A stretch of DNA of 64,000 nucleotides. It comes from UBA7330 sp965243485 (GTDB taxonomy: Bacteria > Bacteroidota > Bacteroidia > Cytophagales > Cyclobacteriaceae). A program made the translations under genes and the position numbers. The stretch is taken from NCBI GenBank assembly GCA_965243485.1, contig CBDEVP010000001.1, positions 4,650,001 to 4,714,000 of the forward strand, read 5' to 3'. This document shows positions 7,319 to 16,105 of the stretch, piece by piece. How positions within the stretch are numbered: position 1 is the stretch's first letter; each line of letters opens with the position of its first letter. The notes under the pieces are model-generated. The model did no database searches. It saw only the letters and a list, made by a program, of their open reading frames with translations, and was not told the origin of the DNA.

Positions 7319-9652
7319 TCACTTTGTCCAGTAAATATTAGTTTTTTTGAGCTCCTCCGAGCTGCCTCCAACCATCACTTCAAAGTTTCCCGGCTCCCAG
7401 TCGTAGTTCATTTCCAGGCTCTTAGGAGAAGCATAATTGTAAAACTTGAGCTCTTCGGTTGTGACCTCTAATCTGACCACCTTCGAAGCTCCTGGCTGTA
7501 TTTCAACTTTTTGGAATCCTATCAGCTCCTTCACCGGGCGTGTGATTGTTCCCACCAGGTCCCTGATGTAAAGTTGAACCACCTCTTTTCCAATCCTGTC
7601 GCCGGTATTGCTTACCGGTATTGATACTTTCAGTACCGCATCTTCACCCTTTAACGAATCTTCAGAAACCGATAATTCTCCATACTCGAATGATGTGTAG
7701 CTCAATCCATAGCCAAAAGGATACAATGGCTGATTAGATACATCCAGATAATTGGACTTGAATTTTTCAAACCATGCTCCTTCGGGTAGAGGCCTGCCTG
7801 TATTTTTATGGCTGTAATAAATGGGAATTTGTCCGGTATTTTGTGGGAAGGTTGAGGTAAGCTTTCCGGAAGGATTCACATCCCCAAACAATACATCGGC
7901 AACCGCAAGCCCCGCTTCGCTACCCGGAAACCAAACATTTAAAATAGCAGGAACATTTTCATCCTCCCACTTCAAAGCCATCGGTCTACCCGCCAGTAAG
8001 ACCATCACCACCGGTTTGCCCGTTTTCAGTAGTGCTTTTAAAAGATCCCGCTGGTTATCCGGTAATGATATGTCTGTAAGACTGCTGCTTTCTCCTGAGG
8101 ACTCAGAAGCTTCACCCAATACGGCCACCACCACATCTGATTGGTTTGTAATATTTACAGCTTCCCGGATCATTGATTCGGGAGATCTATCTGACCTGTT
8201 GGTAGGCTTTCCGAAAGTACTTACCCTCGACTCCAGGTCCGGGTCTTCGTAGATATTAGCTCCCTTGGCATGTAGAATTCTTACGCCATCCCCTGCAACC
8301 TGTTCGAGTCCTTCTTTGATGGAGACAGCCTTATCAAAATCAGCAGCAACACTCCAGGTACCAACCATGTTTGGTCGGTTATCAGCCAGGGGTCCAACCA
8401 GGGCAATCGTACCTGTTTTCTTCAAAGGAAGGATCGATCCTTCATTTTTTAGCAGCACAAATGACTGAGCGGCAATGTCCCTGGCTGCTTGTCTGTTTTC
8501 CTGAGTGAAAATCTCTGTCCTGGCACGTTCCGGGTCACAATAACGATAAGGATCATCGAAAAGCCCAAGACTGAATTTCGCTGTCAGTATCCTGCCCACA
8601 GCCTGATCAATATCTTCTTCAGTAACTATTCCTTCTTCGAGAGATTTACCAAGTGTGGTGAGAAATCCCTCACCCACCATGTCCATGTCTACACCCGCCT
8701 TTAGAGCCAAAGCCGATACTGCCTGCAAATCCTCTCCTACACCATGTGCGATCATCTCATTGATGCCGGTGTAATCGCTGACAACAAAACCATGAAAATT
8801 CCACTGATCTCTCAACACCTCCGTCATCAACCACCTGCTTCCTGTAACGGGAATTCCATCCAGTTCATTGAAAGATGCCATGACAGAGCCTACCCCTGCA
8901 TCAATGGCGGCCTTGTAGGGTGGAAAATAGTCATTGTACATCCTCAACCGGCTCATATCAGTGGTGTTATAGTCACGGCCAGCCTCTACAGCACCATGAG
9001 CTGCGAAGTGCTTTACACAGGCCATCAGGGTATTGTTGGCAGACAGATCCTCGCCCTGATATCCCCGCACCATGGCCTCAGCAACTTTGCTTCCCAGGAA
9101 AGGATCCTCTCCTGCTCCTTCTGCGATTCTCCCCCAACGCGGATCACGGGCAATGTCTACCATGGGCGAAAAGGTCCAGGCGATACCATCGGCAGACGCC
9201 TCCTGCGCGGCGATTCTGGCTGATTGCTCGATCAGCTGCATATCCCATGAAGCTGCTAAACCAAGGGGAATCGGAAATACGGTCTTGTAACCATGGATCA
9301 CATCCATCGCAAAAATGAGTGGGATCCCCAGCCTGCTGTCCTCTACTGCAATCCTTTGTACCTCTCTGATCTTTTCAGCTGTTCGAATATTAAAAAGACC
9401 CCCTACTTTTCCCTCTTTAATCTTATTGGCAATATTGGCATTGGAAGCCTGACCGGTGGTGATCTCACCGGCTGAAGGTAGGTTGAGTTGCCCCAGTTTC
9501 TCCTCGATGGTCATCAGGGAAATGATCGAATCCACTTTTGAAGCATAAATACTTGTCTCTTCCTGCCTGTCTGGAGTTGTCTGACAACCCGCCAGAAAAC
9601 CTATGAGAGCTATAAAACAGGTATACATTCCTAAATTCCTCATTTGGTTCAT
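7319..9652 (-). CDS. glycoside hydrolase family 3 beta-glucosidase (lipoprotein)
   Basis: A 777-residue lipoprotein (lipobox 'GFLAGC', Cys23) with the standard GH3 order: TIM barrel, alpha/beta sandwich carrying the acid/base region, and a C-terminal Fn3-like domain. The catalytic nucleophile is Asp293 in 'GFVVSDYTG'. Substrate-site blocks 'KHFAAHGAVEAGRDYN' and 'SPMVDIARDPRWGRIAEGAGEDP' are intact. GH3 enzymes remove terminal beta-glucosyl residues. In this locus, with two GH144 enzymes, it probably cuts sophorose and short beta-1,2-glucooligosaccharides in the periplasm (inference). It is the last gene of the susC operon and its start overlaps the preceding gene by 4 bp. Xylosidase-type specificity cannot be excluded from sequence alone. 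Confidence 0.92.
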   Translation of the reverse strand: MNQMRNLGMYTCFIALIGFLAGCQTTPDRQEETSIYASKVDSIISLMTIEEKLGQLNLPSAGEITTGQASNANIANKIKEGKVGGLFNIRTAEKIREVQRIAVEDSRLGIPLIFAMDVIHGYKTVFPIPLGLAASWDMQLIEQSARIAAQEASADGIAWTFSPMVDIARDPRWGRIAEGAGEDPFLGSKVAEAMVRGYQGEDLSANNTLMACVKHFAAHGAVEAGRDYNTTDMSRLRMYNDYFPPYKAAIDAGVGSVMASFNELDGIPVTGSRWLMTEVLRDQWNFHGFVVSDYTGINEMIAHGVGEDLQAVSALALKAGVDMDMVGEGFLTTLGKSLEEGIVTEEDIDQAVGRILTAKFSLGLFDDPYRYCDPERARTEIFTQENRQAARDIAAQSFVLLKNEGSILPLKKTGTIALVGPLADNRPNMVGTWSVAADFDKAVSIKEGLEQVAGDGVRILHAKGANIYEDPDLESRVSTFGKPTNRSDRSPESMIREAVNITNQSDVVVAVLGEASESSGESSSLTDISLPDNQRDLLKALLKTGKPVVMVLLAGRPMALKWEDENVPAILNVWFPGSEAGLAVADVLFGDVNPSGKLTSTFPQNTGQIPIYYSHKNTGRPLPEGAWFEKFKSNYLDVSNQPLYPFGYGLSYTSFEYGELSVSEDSLKGEDAVLKVSIPVSNTGDRIGKEVVQLYIRDLVGTITRPVKELIGFQKVEIQPGASKVVRLEVTTEELKFYNYASPKSLEMNYDWEPGNFEVMVGGSSEELKKTNIYWTK

Positions 9653-11450
9653 CTTTTGATCATTTCTGTCCTTGCAGAAATACCATTTTCATTGAAAGCT
9701 TCTATTGAAAAAAAATAGGTCTGATCAGCCGTCAGACATCTCATTTCAAGTGAGTTATCCTCGTAAACCAGCCAGCTGCTGTAAAGCTTATCAGGAGCTA
9801 TACCCCAACGAATGTTGTACCCCTGAGCTCCTTTTACTGGAGTCCACGAGAAGCTTGCATCCCTGGGGTCAGCTGACCGGTCAACGGTAAAACCAGAAAC
9901 CTTTCCAGGCTTCTTACCATGGCCTAATCCAAACACCCGAATTTCAGAGAGGGCCAGGTTTTTGCCAGGGACTTCTATATTCCTGTACCGGATAAACCTG
10001 GCATCAACAGGCTGATTCAGTGGGATATAGGCATTGGGAGCATCCTTATAACTGTTGCTTCTGTCCACTGTGGTCTTCCAGTTTTTTCCGTCTGTTGAGG
10101 TCTCAAGAAGAAATCGATGTCGTAACCCTTCGGTGCGCGTATATATTCCTGACTCATGATCATGAAAATTCAACTGAAAGGCATATATTTTACCCGGATT
10201 TAGCATTTCTATCTTTACCCATTGTTGATCATCATTCGAATCAGCCACCCAGAATGATTTGGGATCTTCATCGGTTATTACTTTTGAAAGGATCTCTCCG
10301 TCACCTCCCGTTTCGACTGGTATTTCAGTTATTTCATAATCATTGTCGGTCGATGTGCTTTTTTTGATCTGCATTTTTGAAGAAGAAACCGTCGTTTTCC
10401 CCTTGTATGAAAGCAACATCCAGCCATTATGCTGACCGGCTTTGGTGGGGTGATCAGGCCCGAACCGGGATAGTCGCCATAGTCGGTATTGGAATACATC
10501 AATCCATCGTAATCAAAATATGTGGGGAACATGCATAACCGGCGCTCCCAATGGGAATTAGACGCCAAAGCCATGGTTGCAAAGTGCCAGTATTGTCCAT
10601 TGGTTTGCTTCACCGTGATACCATGTCCGGCACCATTTGTGAATCCACCTGGTTTGAAGCTCATGGGATTATTCTTCATGTAGGTAAAAGGGCCAAGAGG
10701 CGTCTCTCCGATATAGGCACCATCACCGTACACATTGAATTGGGTCCCCGGTGCTGCATATTGCAGGTAGTATTTGCCGTTGTATTTGGTCATAGAAGCC
10801 CCTTCCATGTAGCCTTCCTTTAAGGTTGGGTGAAAATTATTTTCACCGAAACGCTCCCATCCATGTTTTTCCTCATTGAGGTTGATCAGGTCCTTTCTTA
10901 CACCAGTCTCCAGAAACCGATCATCTTTATTCAATCCCTTCACTCGAATGGGATGCACATTGGAAGAGCCCCAGTATAAATAAGCTTTGCCATCATCATC
11001 AATGAATAATTCGGAATCCTGAATGTTGTTGGTGATGGAAGCAACCGGCGTCCATTTTCCACTTTTGGGGTCGTCGGTATACAAAATGCTTCCATAGCCT
11101 GCCGGATCACCTGCAAAATACACGAGTGAATCCTTGTAATTGAAAGCTGTCGGGGCATTGCTCCCTTCGAAAAACCACTGGACGGGCCGGATAAAATCCC
11201 AGTTAACCAGATCATTTGAGTGCCAGTAGCCAAAAGACCGGGTAACAAACAGGTAATACTCACCACGGAATTCAATCACAGCAGGGTCCGCCCCGGACCG
11301 ATAAGAGATGTTTCTGCTGGAATTGTAGACCATGTAGGTATAGTCAATATCCAGCGGGTTGCAATAGGTCTGAGGAACCACCTCCTGAGACTGGACTGAA
11401 TGACTCAAAACCAGGATCACCACAATAAGTATGGAATAAGAAAATCTCAT
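9649..11450 (-). pseudogene. frameshifted GH43-like beta-propeller enzyme with discoidin and Fn3 domains
   Basis: The gene is split into two overlapping frames. The upstream part (start 11450) has a signal peptide and a GH43-type five-bladed propeller, with 'YRSGADPAVIEFRGEYYLFVT' containing the likely catalytic base Asp. It then slides into nonsense after 'SNTDYGDYPG'. Reading the other frame from the same place gives 'FGPDHPTKAGQHNGWMLLSY', which continues smoothly into an F5/8 type C (discoidin) domain and a C-terminal Fn3 domain ending at 9649. A single base missing around 10463-10468 explains both halves. The result is either a sequencing error or a real inactivation. Intact, it would be about 600 residues and exported, working between GH144 and GH3 in the operon. 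The substrate of this GH43-like subgroup is unclear. Confidence 0.8.
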
Positions 11451-11489
11451 CTCAGTTTAGAATAACAGATTCATTTGAACTTCTCTTTT

Positions 11490-12830
11490 TTACCTATCAT
11501 AAGTAAAACCCAACTTCATTAATCCCTCTTTTACTTCCGGGGCTGACATAAACAGATCCCACAACAATCCTGTCCTGTAGTTCTCGATCATCACCGGGAT
11601 GGGTCCCTGATCGATGGCCAGGTACCTTGGCAGATACCAGTCTTCCTCATGAGAAAAGGCATCATAAGGACCATATTTTCCTACCAGGGAATCAGCATCA
11701 TGGTACAGGTATCTTAGAAAATCCATGCTGTGCTCAGGTGTATATGGAAATGAGGAAAGTGCAGCGGTGGGTGAAATAACGCTCAGGTCTCTGTCTGGAC
11801 GGTGAGCTGAATACCCCTTGATCGAATAGCTGGAGGTTAATCCCCAGCAATTTTTGCCATAACCCTCAAAATTGTTTGGATTTTGCACACAATGGGTATA
11901 GTGGATCATGGCATGATTATGATTTACATCCCAGTAGTTTCCATATCGATCTGATAGCCCTTTGGGATTAAGACCCAGATAAGAATAATGCGCCCAAAAG
12001 AGTGGCCCAACGGGTGAGTCATTACCCGCATAATGATCTACAATCGTTTTATAACCCAAATATTCCCGGTCAGTACTTAAGGATTCGTTTCGAGCCCATC
12101 CCTGATGATAAACTTCAGGTGATATGCCATGTGTGGGAGATGCCGCCGCCAGCACGTACATGATCAGACATTCATTGTAGCCCTCCACATCAAAGTCTTT
12201 TTCCCAGCCGTAATTTGGTGACCAATGCCAGTAAAGCGTGTTCTTACCTTGTGTATACCAGTCAAATTCAACTTCCTTCCACAATACATCAATCCTTTTT
12301 GCAATTGCCTGTTCAGCTTCGTTGCCATCCTTGAAATATTGCCGGACTGCAAGTAGTCCCTGGATCATAAAAGATGTTTCCACCAGATCACCTCCATCAT
12401 CTTTTTTGCTAAATGGCTTAACCTTTCCGGTATCTCCGTACCACCAGTGTGGCCAGGCACCATGGAACCGATCTGCAGATTCGAGGAAGTCCAGGATTTT
12501 TTGAAAACGTACAACCGCCTGCTCCCTGGTGATAAATCCTCTTTCAATCCCTACCAAAATAGCCATCACTCCAAAACCTGATCCACCGGAAGTGACCACA
12601 TTCTGATCGTTTTGAGGATAAACTCCATCCATATGGATACGTTCTCGTCCTAAACCTGAATTAGTCTCGGCACCATCCCAGAAATACTGAAAAGTATGGT
12701 ATTGCACGAGTGTAAGCAATGAATCATCGCTGATTCTGGTTGGTTCATTTTTTTCCGACATCTGTTTTCCGGAACACGAAGCAATGAGTGCCATTAGAAT
12801 TGGCAGGCAAATCCTTTCTAACTTATTCAT
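11490..12830 (-). CDS. GH144-type glucanase, lipoprotein (446 aa)
   Basis: A 446-residue lipoprotein (lipobox 'LIASC', about residue 19) that is almost entirely one glycoamylase-like (PF10091-type) (alpha/alpha)6 domain. Landmarks are 'TFQYFWDGAETNSGLGRERI', 'VTSGGSGFGVMAILVGIERG', 'FHGAWPHWWYGDTGKV', 'GGDLVETSFMIQGLLAVRQY', 'SPNYGWEKDFDVEGYNE' and the C-terminal 'AIDQGPIPVMIENYRTGLLWDLFM'. Characterised relatives in GH144 are endo-beta-1,2-glucanases that release sophorose from beta-1,2-glucan. Here it would act in the periplasm or at the surface. It is followed by the GH43-like gene and preceded by a longer paralogue at 12966-14939. Specificity is inferred from family and the GH3 neighbour. 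Confidence 0.85.
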   Translation of the reverse strand: MNKLERICLPILMALIASCSGKQMSEKNEPTRISDDSLLTLVQYHTFQYFWDGAETNSGLGRERIHMDGVYPQNDQNVVTSGGSGFGVMAILVGIERGFITREQAVVRFQKILDFLESADRFHGAWPHWWYGDTGKVKPFSKKDDGGDLVETSFMIQGLLAVRQYFKDGNEAEQAIAKRIDVLWKEVEFDWYTQGKNTLYWHWSPNYGWEKDFDVEGYNECLIMYVLAAASPTHGISPEVYHQGWARNESLSTDREYLGYKTIVDHYAGNDSPVGPLFWAHYSYLGLNPKGLSDRYGNYWDVNHNHAMIHYTHCVQNPNNFEGYGKNCWGLTSSYSIKGYSAHRPDRDLSVISPTAALSSFPYTPEHSMDFLRYLYHDADSLVGKYGPYDAFSHEEDWYLPRYLAIDQGPIPVMIENYRTGLLWDLFMSAPEVKEGLMKLGFTYDR

Positions 12831-12889
12831 GTGTGTATCATTGGTTTTAATAGGTCACCGGTTCGCCGGAGCGATCGGTCCGCCGAAGC

Positions 12890-12985
12890 GGGAATGTCCG
12901 AATATTCCAAAGCTGCCACCAGACCCCTGTTTTCCTTTTGAATACTCACCCTACGTTGGTATAGCTCACTTTGTGGACATTTCAT
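12890..12985 (-). repeat. dispersed ~95-bp element, copy 1
   Basis: The right part (12955-12985) matches 53938-53968 at 29 of 31 positions, and weaker similarity extends about 15 bp to the left. The left edge carries GGAATGTCCG (12891-12900), also present at 53876 in copy 2 at nearly the same spacing (64 versus 62 bp). The left GGAATGTCC and the right TGGACATTTC are inverted relative to each other, like short terminal inverted repeats. The element overlaps the end of the second GH144 gene and supplies its last codons (EMSTK, stop). The first GH144 ends 'TYDR' at the equivalent place. Confidence 0.6.
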
Positions 12986-14939
12986 AGGTGAAATTAAGTT
13001 TTTGAAGTCCGGTTTGTATTTCCGGGGCTGACATGAACAGATCCCATAATAAACCGGTCCGGTAATTTTCAATCATAATAATGATAGGTCCCTGGTCGAT
13101 TGCTAGATAGGATGAAGCCGTCCATTCCCTGGTCAGATTAAATGCATCGTAAAAACCATACTGACCCCATAACCGGTCTCCGATTTTATAATAAAAATAC
13201 CTGATGGCATCCATCGAATATTCAGGAGTATACGGGATGGATGAAATGGCTGCTGTGGGTGTGATGACCCCCAGATCATTATCCGGCGAATGTGCAGAAT
13301 AGCCCTGATGATTATCGCTGGCTGTCAATCCCCAGCAATCACTGGAATAACCCACATAATTCCCCGGATTTGAAATGCAATACAGCCGGTTAATTTGGGT
13401 ATGAGTCACATTCTGGTCCCAGTAGTTTGCATAGTCATCCGCAAGATTTCTGGGGTCCAGACCCAAAAATGAATAGTGTGAAAAAAATAAGGGTCCTCCC
13501 CTGTCAGCTCTCAGGGGAAGTTCTTTACCGTAGTATTTATTTTTTTGGGTATTGACAATCCCTCCGCTTCTTGCCCATCCTTCATGATAAACCTCGGGGC
13601 TTATGGGATGGGTGGGAGAACTTGCCGCCAGGGCATAGATGATTAGGGCCTCATTCCATCCTCTGATTGGAAGGTCCATCCTCCATTCATAATTGGGCGA
13701 CCAGTGCCAGTACAATACATTTTCACCACCTTTGGTAAACCAGTCCCATTCTACCTCCTCCCATAAAGTATTGATGTTATCAATAATTGTGGCTTCCTGA
13801 GTATTGTCGGGATCAAGATACTGACGGACGGTTAACAATCCCTGTATCATAAATGCTGTTTCTACCAGGTCTGCACCATTGTCGAAGGCACTGAAAGGAA
13901 CCACATTACCCGTAGTCCCATTCATCCAGTGAGGCCAGACTCCATGAAACCGGTCTGCATCGTTTTTGAGGAAATTCACAATCGTTTCAAATCGATCTAC
14001 TCCCTCCTGCCGGGTGATGAATCCCCTCTCAATACCTACTATGATTGCCATAAGTCCAAAACCAGATCCACCGGAAGTAACTGTTTCTCCGGAAGTATTT
14101 CTTTCTCTGGCCAGTCCGCTTACCGGATGGCCGAAGTCCCAGAAATATTTGAAGGTTTGTTCCTGGATCTTCGTGAGTAATTCTTGATCTGAAATCTCCG
14201 GAAATTTCGGAACTGGATCCTCAGTTGTAAAGAATGTAAGATCAAATCCCTGAAAAGGTTCCCCATCCTCTCCAACCAATTGATCATCGATGCTCAATTC
14301 ATATCTGCTCAAATCTCCCAAGGGACTTTCAGAGATGATATGCGCTGTCATATTATCATTTTCAATCGTGACATTCAATGGCAGATCATACCCTACGATC
14401 TCAAAGGATTCGGCAAATAAGCTGGGTGTAACCGGGTAATTGAAATGAAATTTCATGTCCAGGTTAAGCGGCACATCCCGGATGTAAGTTGAAACATCAA
14501 CTCTCTGATCGCTTACGGTCAATGAATCTAATCTCAGTTGACCGGTTATCGTTGTAAAGGATATCTCTTTACCTGAAAAAATTTCGCCATTCCGACCAGT
14601 CAACTCCTGCGTAATCTTAAGAACATAATTGGTACTGGTTTCTAATACTCCCTGAGGGTCAATCAACACCGAATTTGACCGCTTAATAATATTGATGGGG
14701 TTAACCTGACCATCAGCGATCAATAGAATTGAGTTTTCGATCGAAGCCGGATTGATATCATCAGAAAAAATGATTGTTAGTGACCGGTCGGTTGGAGTAT
14801 CAGGGTTCTCGCCTTCCAGATCAAGTTCTATTTCACCGGCAAAAGCTCTTTGAACCACCAACTCTTCGGGATCTTCATCTTTTGAACACCCCAAAGTGAA
14901 CAGCAGTAAACACAGGACAAGAAAGTTCTTGTTGATCAT
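12966..14939 (-). CDS. GH144-type glucanase with N-terminal Ig-like domains, lipoprotein (657 aa)
   Basis: A 657-residue lipoprotein (lipobox 'LFTLGC', about residue 18). Residues about 30-235 are bacterial Ig-like (Big_5-type) domains ('DRSLTIIFSDDINPASIENSI', 'NYVLKITQEL'). Residues about 245-650 are a glycoamylase-like domain closely resembling the neighbouring GH144: 'FKYFWDFGHPVSGLARERN', 'FHGVWPHWMNGTTGNV', 'IDQGPIIIMIENYRTGLLWD'. The Ig-like part probably holds the catalytic domain off the membrane or positions glycan. Expected activity is endo-cleavage of beta-1,2-glucan, perhaps at the cell surface with SusD and the LamG protein (inference). The last few codons come from a dispersed repeat. 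Two GH144 paralogues in one operon suggest a division of labour by location or chain length. Confidence 0.87.
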   Translation of the reverse strand: MINKNFLVLCLLLFTLGCSKDEDPEELVVQRAFAGEIELDLEGENPDTPTDRSLTIIFSDDINPASIENSILLIADGQVNPINIIKRSNSVLIDPQGVLETSTNYVLKITQELTGRNGEIFSGKEISFTTITGQLRLDSLTVSDQRVDVSTYIRDVPLNLDMKFHFNYPVTPSLFAESFEIVGYDLPLNVTIENDNMTAHIISESPLGDLSRYELSIDDQLVGEDGEPFQGFDLTFFTTEDPVPKFPEISDQELLTKIQEQTFKYFWDFGHPVSGLARERNTSGETVTSGGSGFGLMAIIVGIERGFITRQEGVDRFETIVNFLKNDADRFHGVWPHWMNGTTGNVVPFSAFDNGADLVETAFMIQGLLTVRQYLDPDNTQEATIIDNINTLWEEVEWDWFTKGGENVLYWHWSPNYEWRMDLPIRGWNEALIIYALAASSPTHPISPEVYHEGWARSGGIVNTQKNKYYGKELPLRADRGGPLFFSHYSFLGLDPRNLADDYANYWDQNVTHTQINRLYCISNPGNYVGYSSDCWGLTASDNHQGYSAHSPDNDLGVITPTAAISSIPYTPEYSMDAIRYFYYKIGDRLWGQYGFYDAFNLTREWTASSYLAIDQGPIIIMIENYRTGLLWDLFMSAPEIQTGLQKLNFTYEMSTK

Positions 14940-14950
14940 TTACAGAAAAT

Positions 14951-14981
14951 GGTGGGAATCCGCATTAACGCGAATCCCACC
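14951..14981 (-). other. intra-operon hairpin between LamG and GH144 genes
   Basis: GGTGGGAATCCGC (14951-14963) and GCGAATCCCACC (14970-14981) form a near-perfect inverted repeat with a 6-nt loop. It fills most of the 65-bp gap between the LamG gene and the downstream GH144 gene. On the minus-strand transcript no run of U follows, so a full intrinsic terminator is unlikely. RNA processing or partial attenuation would separate high susCD expression from lower enzyme expression (inference). Confidence 0.5.
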
Positions 14982-15004
14982 GAATTATCAAAAAATCAAA
15001 CCAT

Positions 15005-16093
15005 CTACAATGCACCAAGCAAGCTAACTTCTTCAGCTGTTAAGAGTCTGTCATAGATCAGCAGTTCATCCATCATACTTTGATCCGAAAGGTGACCCCA
15101 CCCGGTAAATCTGGGCGCGCCCGACATTACGGATAAGACATCACAACCCGTCCAGTCAATACCCGGATAAGCCCCCTCTCTGACTACGGTGCCATTAATA
15201 TAAACTTTTGCATCAGCGCCGGAAATCGTAAATGCATAGTGGACCCATTCGGTAGTGGCTGGGTCTACACGTGCTGCTGCTCCTCCATCAAACCAGTTAT
15301 CACCGGCTCCATTGCCGAGATTAAGCTTAAACTGCTGCAGCCCGGCACCCACCTCACGGAAAAACCTGAATCCGTTCTGACGGTTATTTTGGACATCCGG
15401 ATAACCGGCATTACCTGTATCTTCCGGTCCCATGACAAGGATACCGGCCCGGTCAGGTGAAGCATTCACATTCAGATAAAAACTTGCGCTAAATTCCGAT
15501 GATTGAAGTCCCGCTGCAGGAAAGGTGAGATAAGCTCCTTCGGCACCTTTGTAAGCATCTCCATCTACACCTGCACCTTCCTCGATGGTCGGACTGCCAA
15601 CAACCGTAGCAGTGGTTCCATTCACATTATCATTGAAGTCACCATTGAAATCAAGGTGAAAAATAGCCTGATTCATCAATTCTCTGATCGTATTGACCTT
15701 CTTGAAGTTTACAGTGGTAGTAGTCTCCTTTCCATTGAGGTCTCTAGCCACTACAGTGAATTCATAATCACCTGTTCCCAACTCATAAGGATATTCTACA
15801 ATCAGCTTTCGGTAATCGGTAAACTCATTAAAAGTTTCAAGAGCTGTCCCATTTAAGCTGATGGTCACACTCGCCAGTTCAATATCGTCAGCAACAGTAA
15901 ATTCAAAATCGACAACAGATAGATCATTTGCTGAGTTGATCACCATTCCTTCCTGAGGGACAGTAAGTGTCACCTCCGGTGCTGCTTCATCTGCGCCAGG
16001 ATCGACGGCTGTTATTTCGTCGATATAGCCATCGTTACATCCAAGCGAAACTCCTATCAATCCTATAAAAAATATTTTTATGTATTTCATCAT
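15005..16093 (-). CDS. LamG-domain surface lipoprotein (SusE/F position)
   Basis: A 362-residue lipoprotein (lipobox 'GVSLGC', Cys19). Residues about 35-135 form an Ig-like/cadherin-type beta sandwich ('DLSVVDFEFTVADDIELASV'). Residues about 145-360 are a concanavalin/LamG jelly roll with the usual 'VHYAFTISGADAKVYINGTVV' and 'MDELLIYDRLLTAEEV' signatures. It sits directly after susD, where accessory glycan-binding lipoproteins (SusE/SusF in the starch system) are encoded. A glycan-binding role at the cell surface is likely. No catalytic residues are apparent. It is separated from susD by 12 bp and from the downstream GH144 gene by a hairpin. Confidence 0.85.
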   Translation of the reverse strand: MMKYIKIFFIGLIGVSLGCNDGYIDEITAVDPGADEAAPEVTLTVPQEGMVINSANDLSVVDFEFTVADDIELASVTISLNGTALETFNEFTDYRKLIVEYPYELGTGDYEFTVVARDLNGKETTTTVNFKKVNTIRELMNQAIFHLDFNGDFNDNVNGTTATVVGSPTIEEGAGVDGDAYKGAEGAYLTFPAAGLQSSEFSASFYLNVNASPDRAGILVMGPEDTGNAGYPDVQNNRQNGFRFFREVGAGLQQFKLNLGNGAGDNWFDGGAAARVDPATTEWVHYAFTISGADAKVYINGTVVREGAYPGIDWTGCDVLSVMSGAPRFTGWGHLSDQSMMDELLIYDRLLTAEEVSLLGAL

Positions 16094-16105
16094 TTTCTTA
16101 ATTGT

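Noticed and set aside
10455..10475. Programmed frameshifting in the GH43-like gene
   Set aside because: There is no slippery heptamer or downstream stimulatory structure at the junction. A deletion or sequencing error is more likely.
12827..13072. 81-codon minus-strand frame over the end of GH144
   Set aside because: It reads through the dispersed repeat in a different frame from GH144 and has no independent support.
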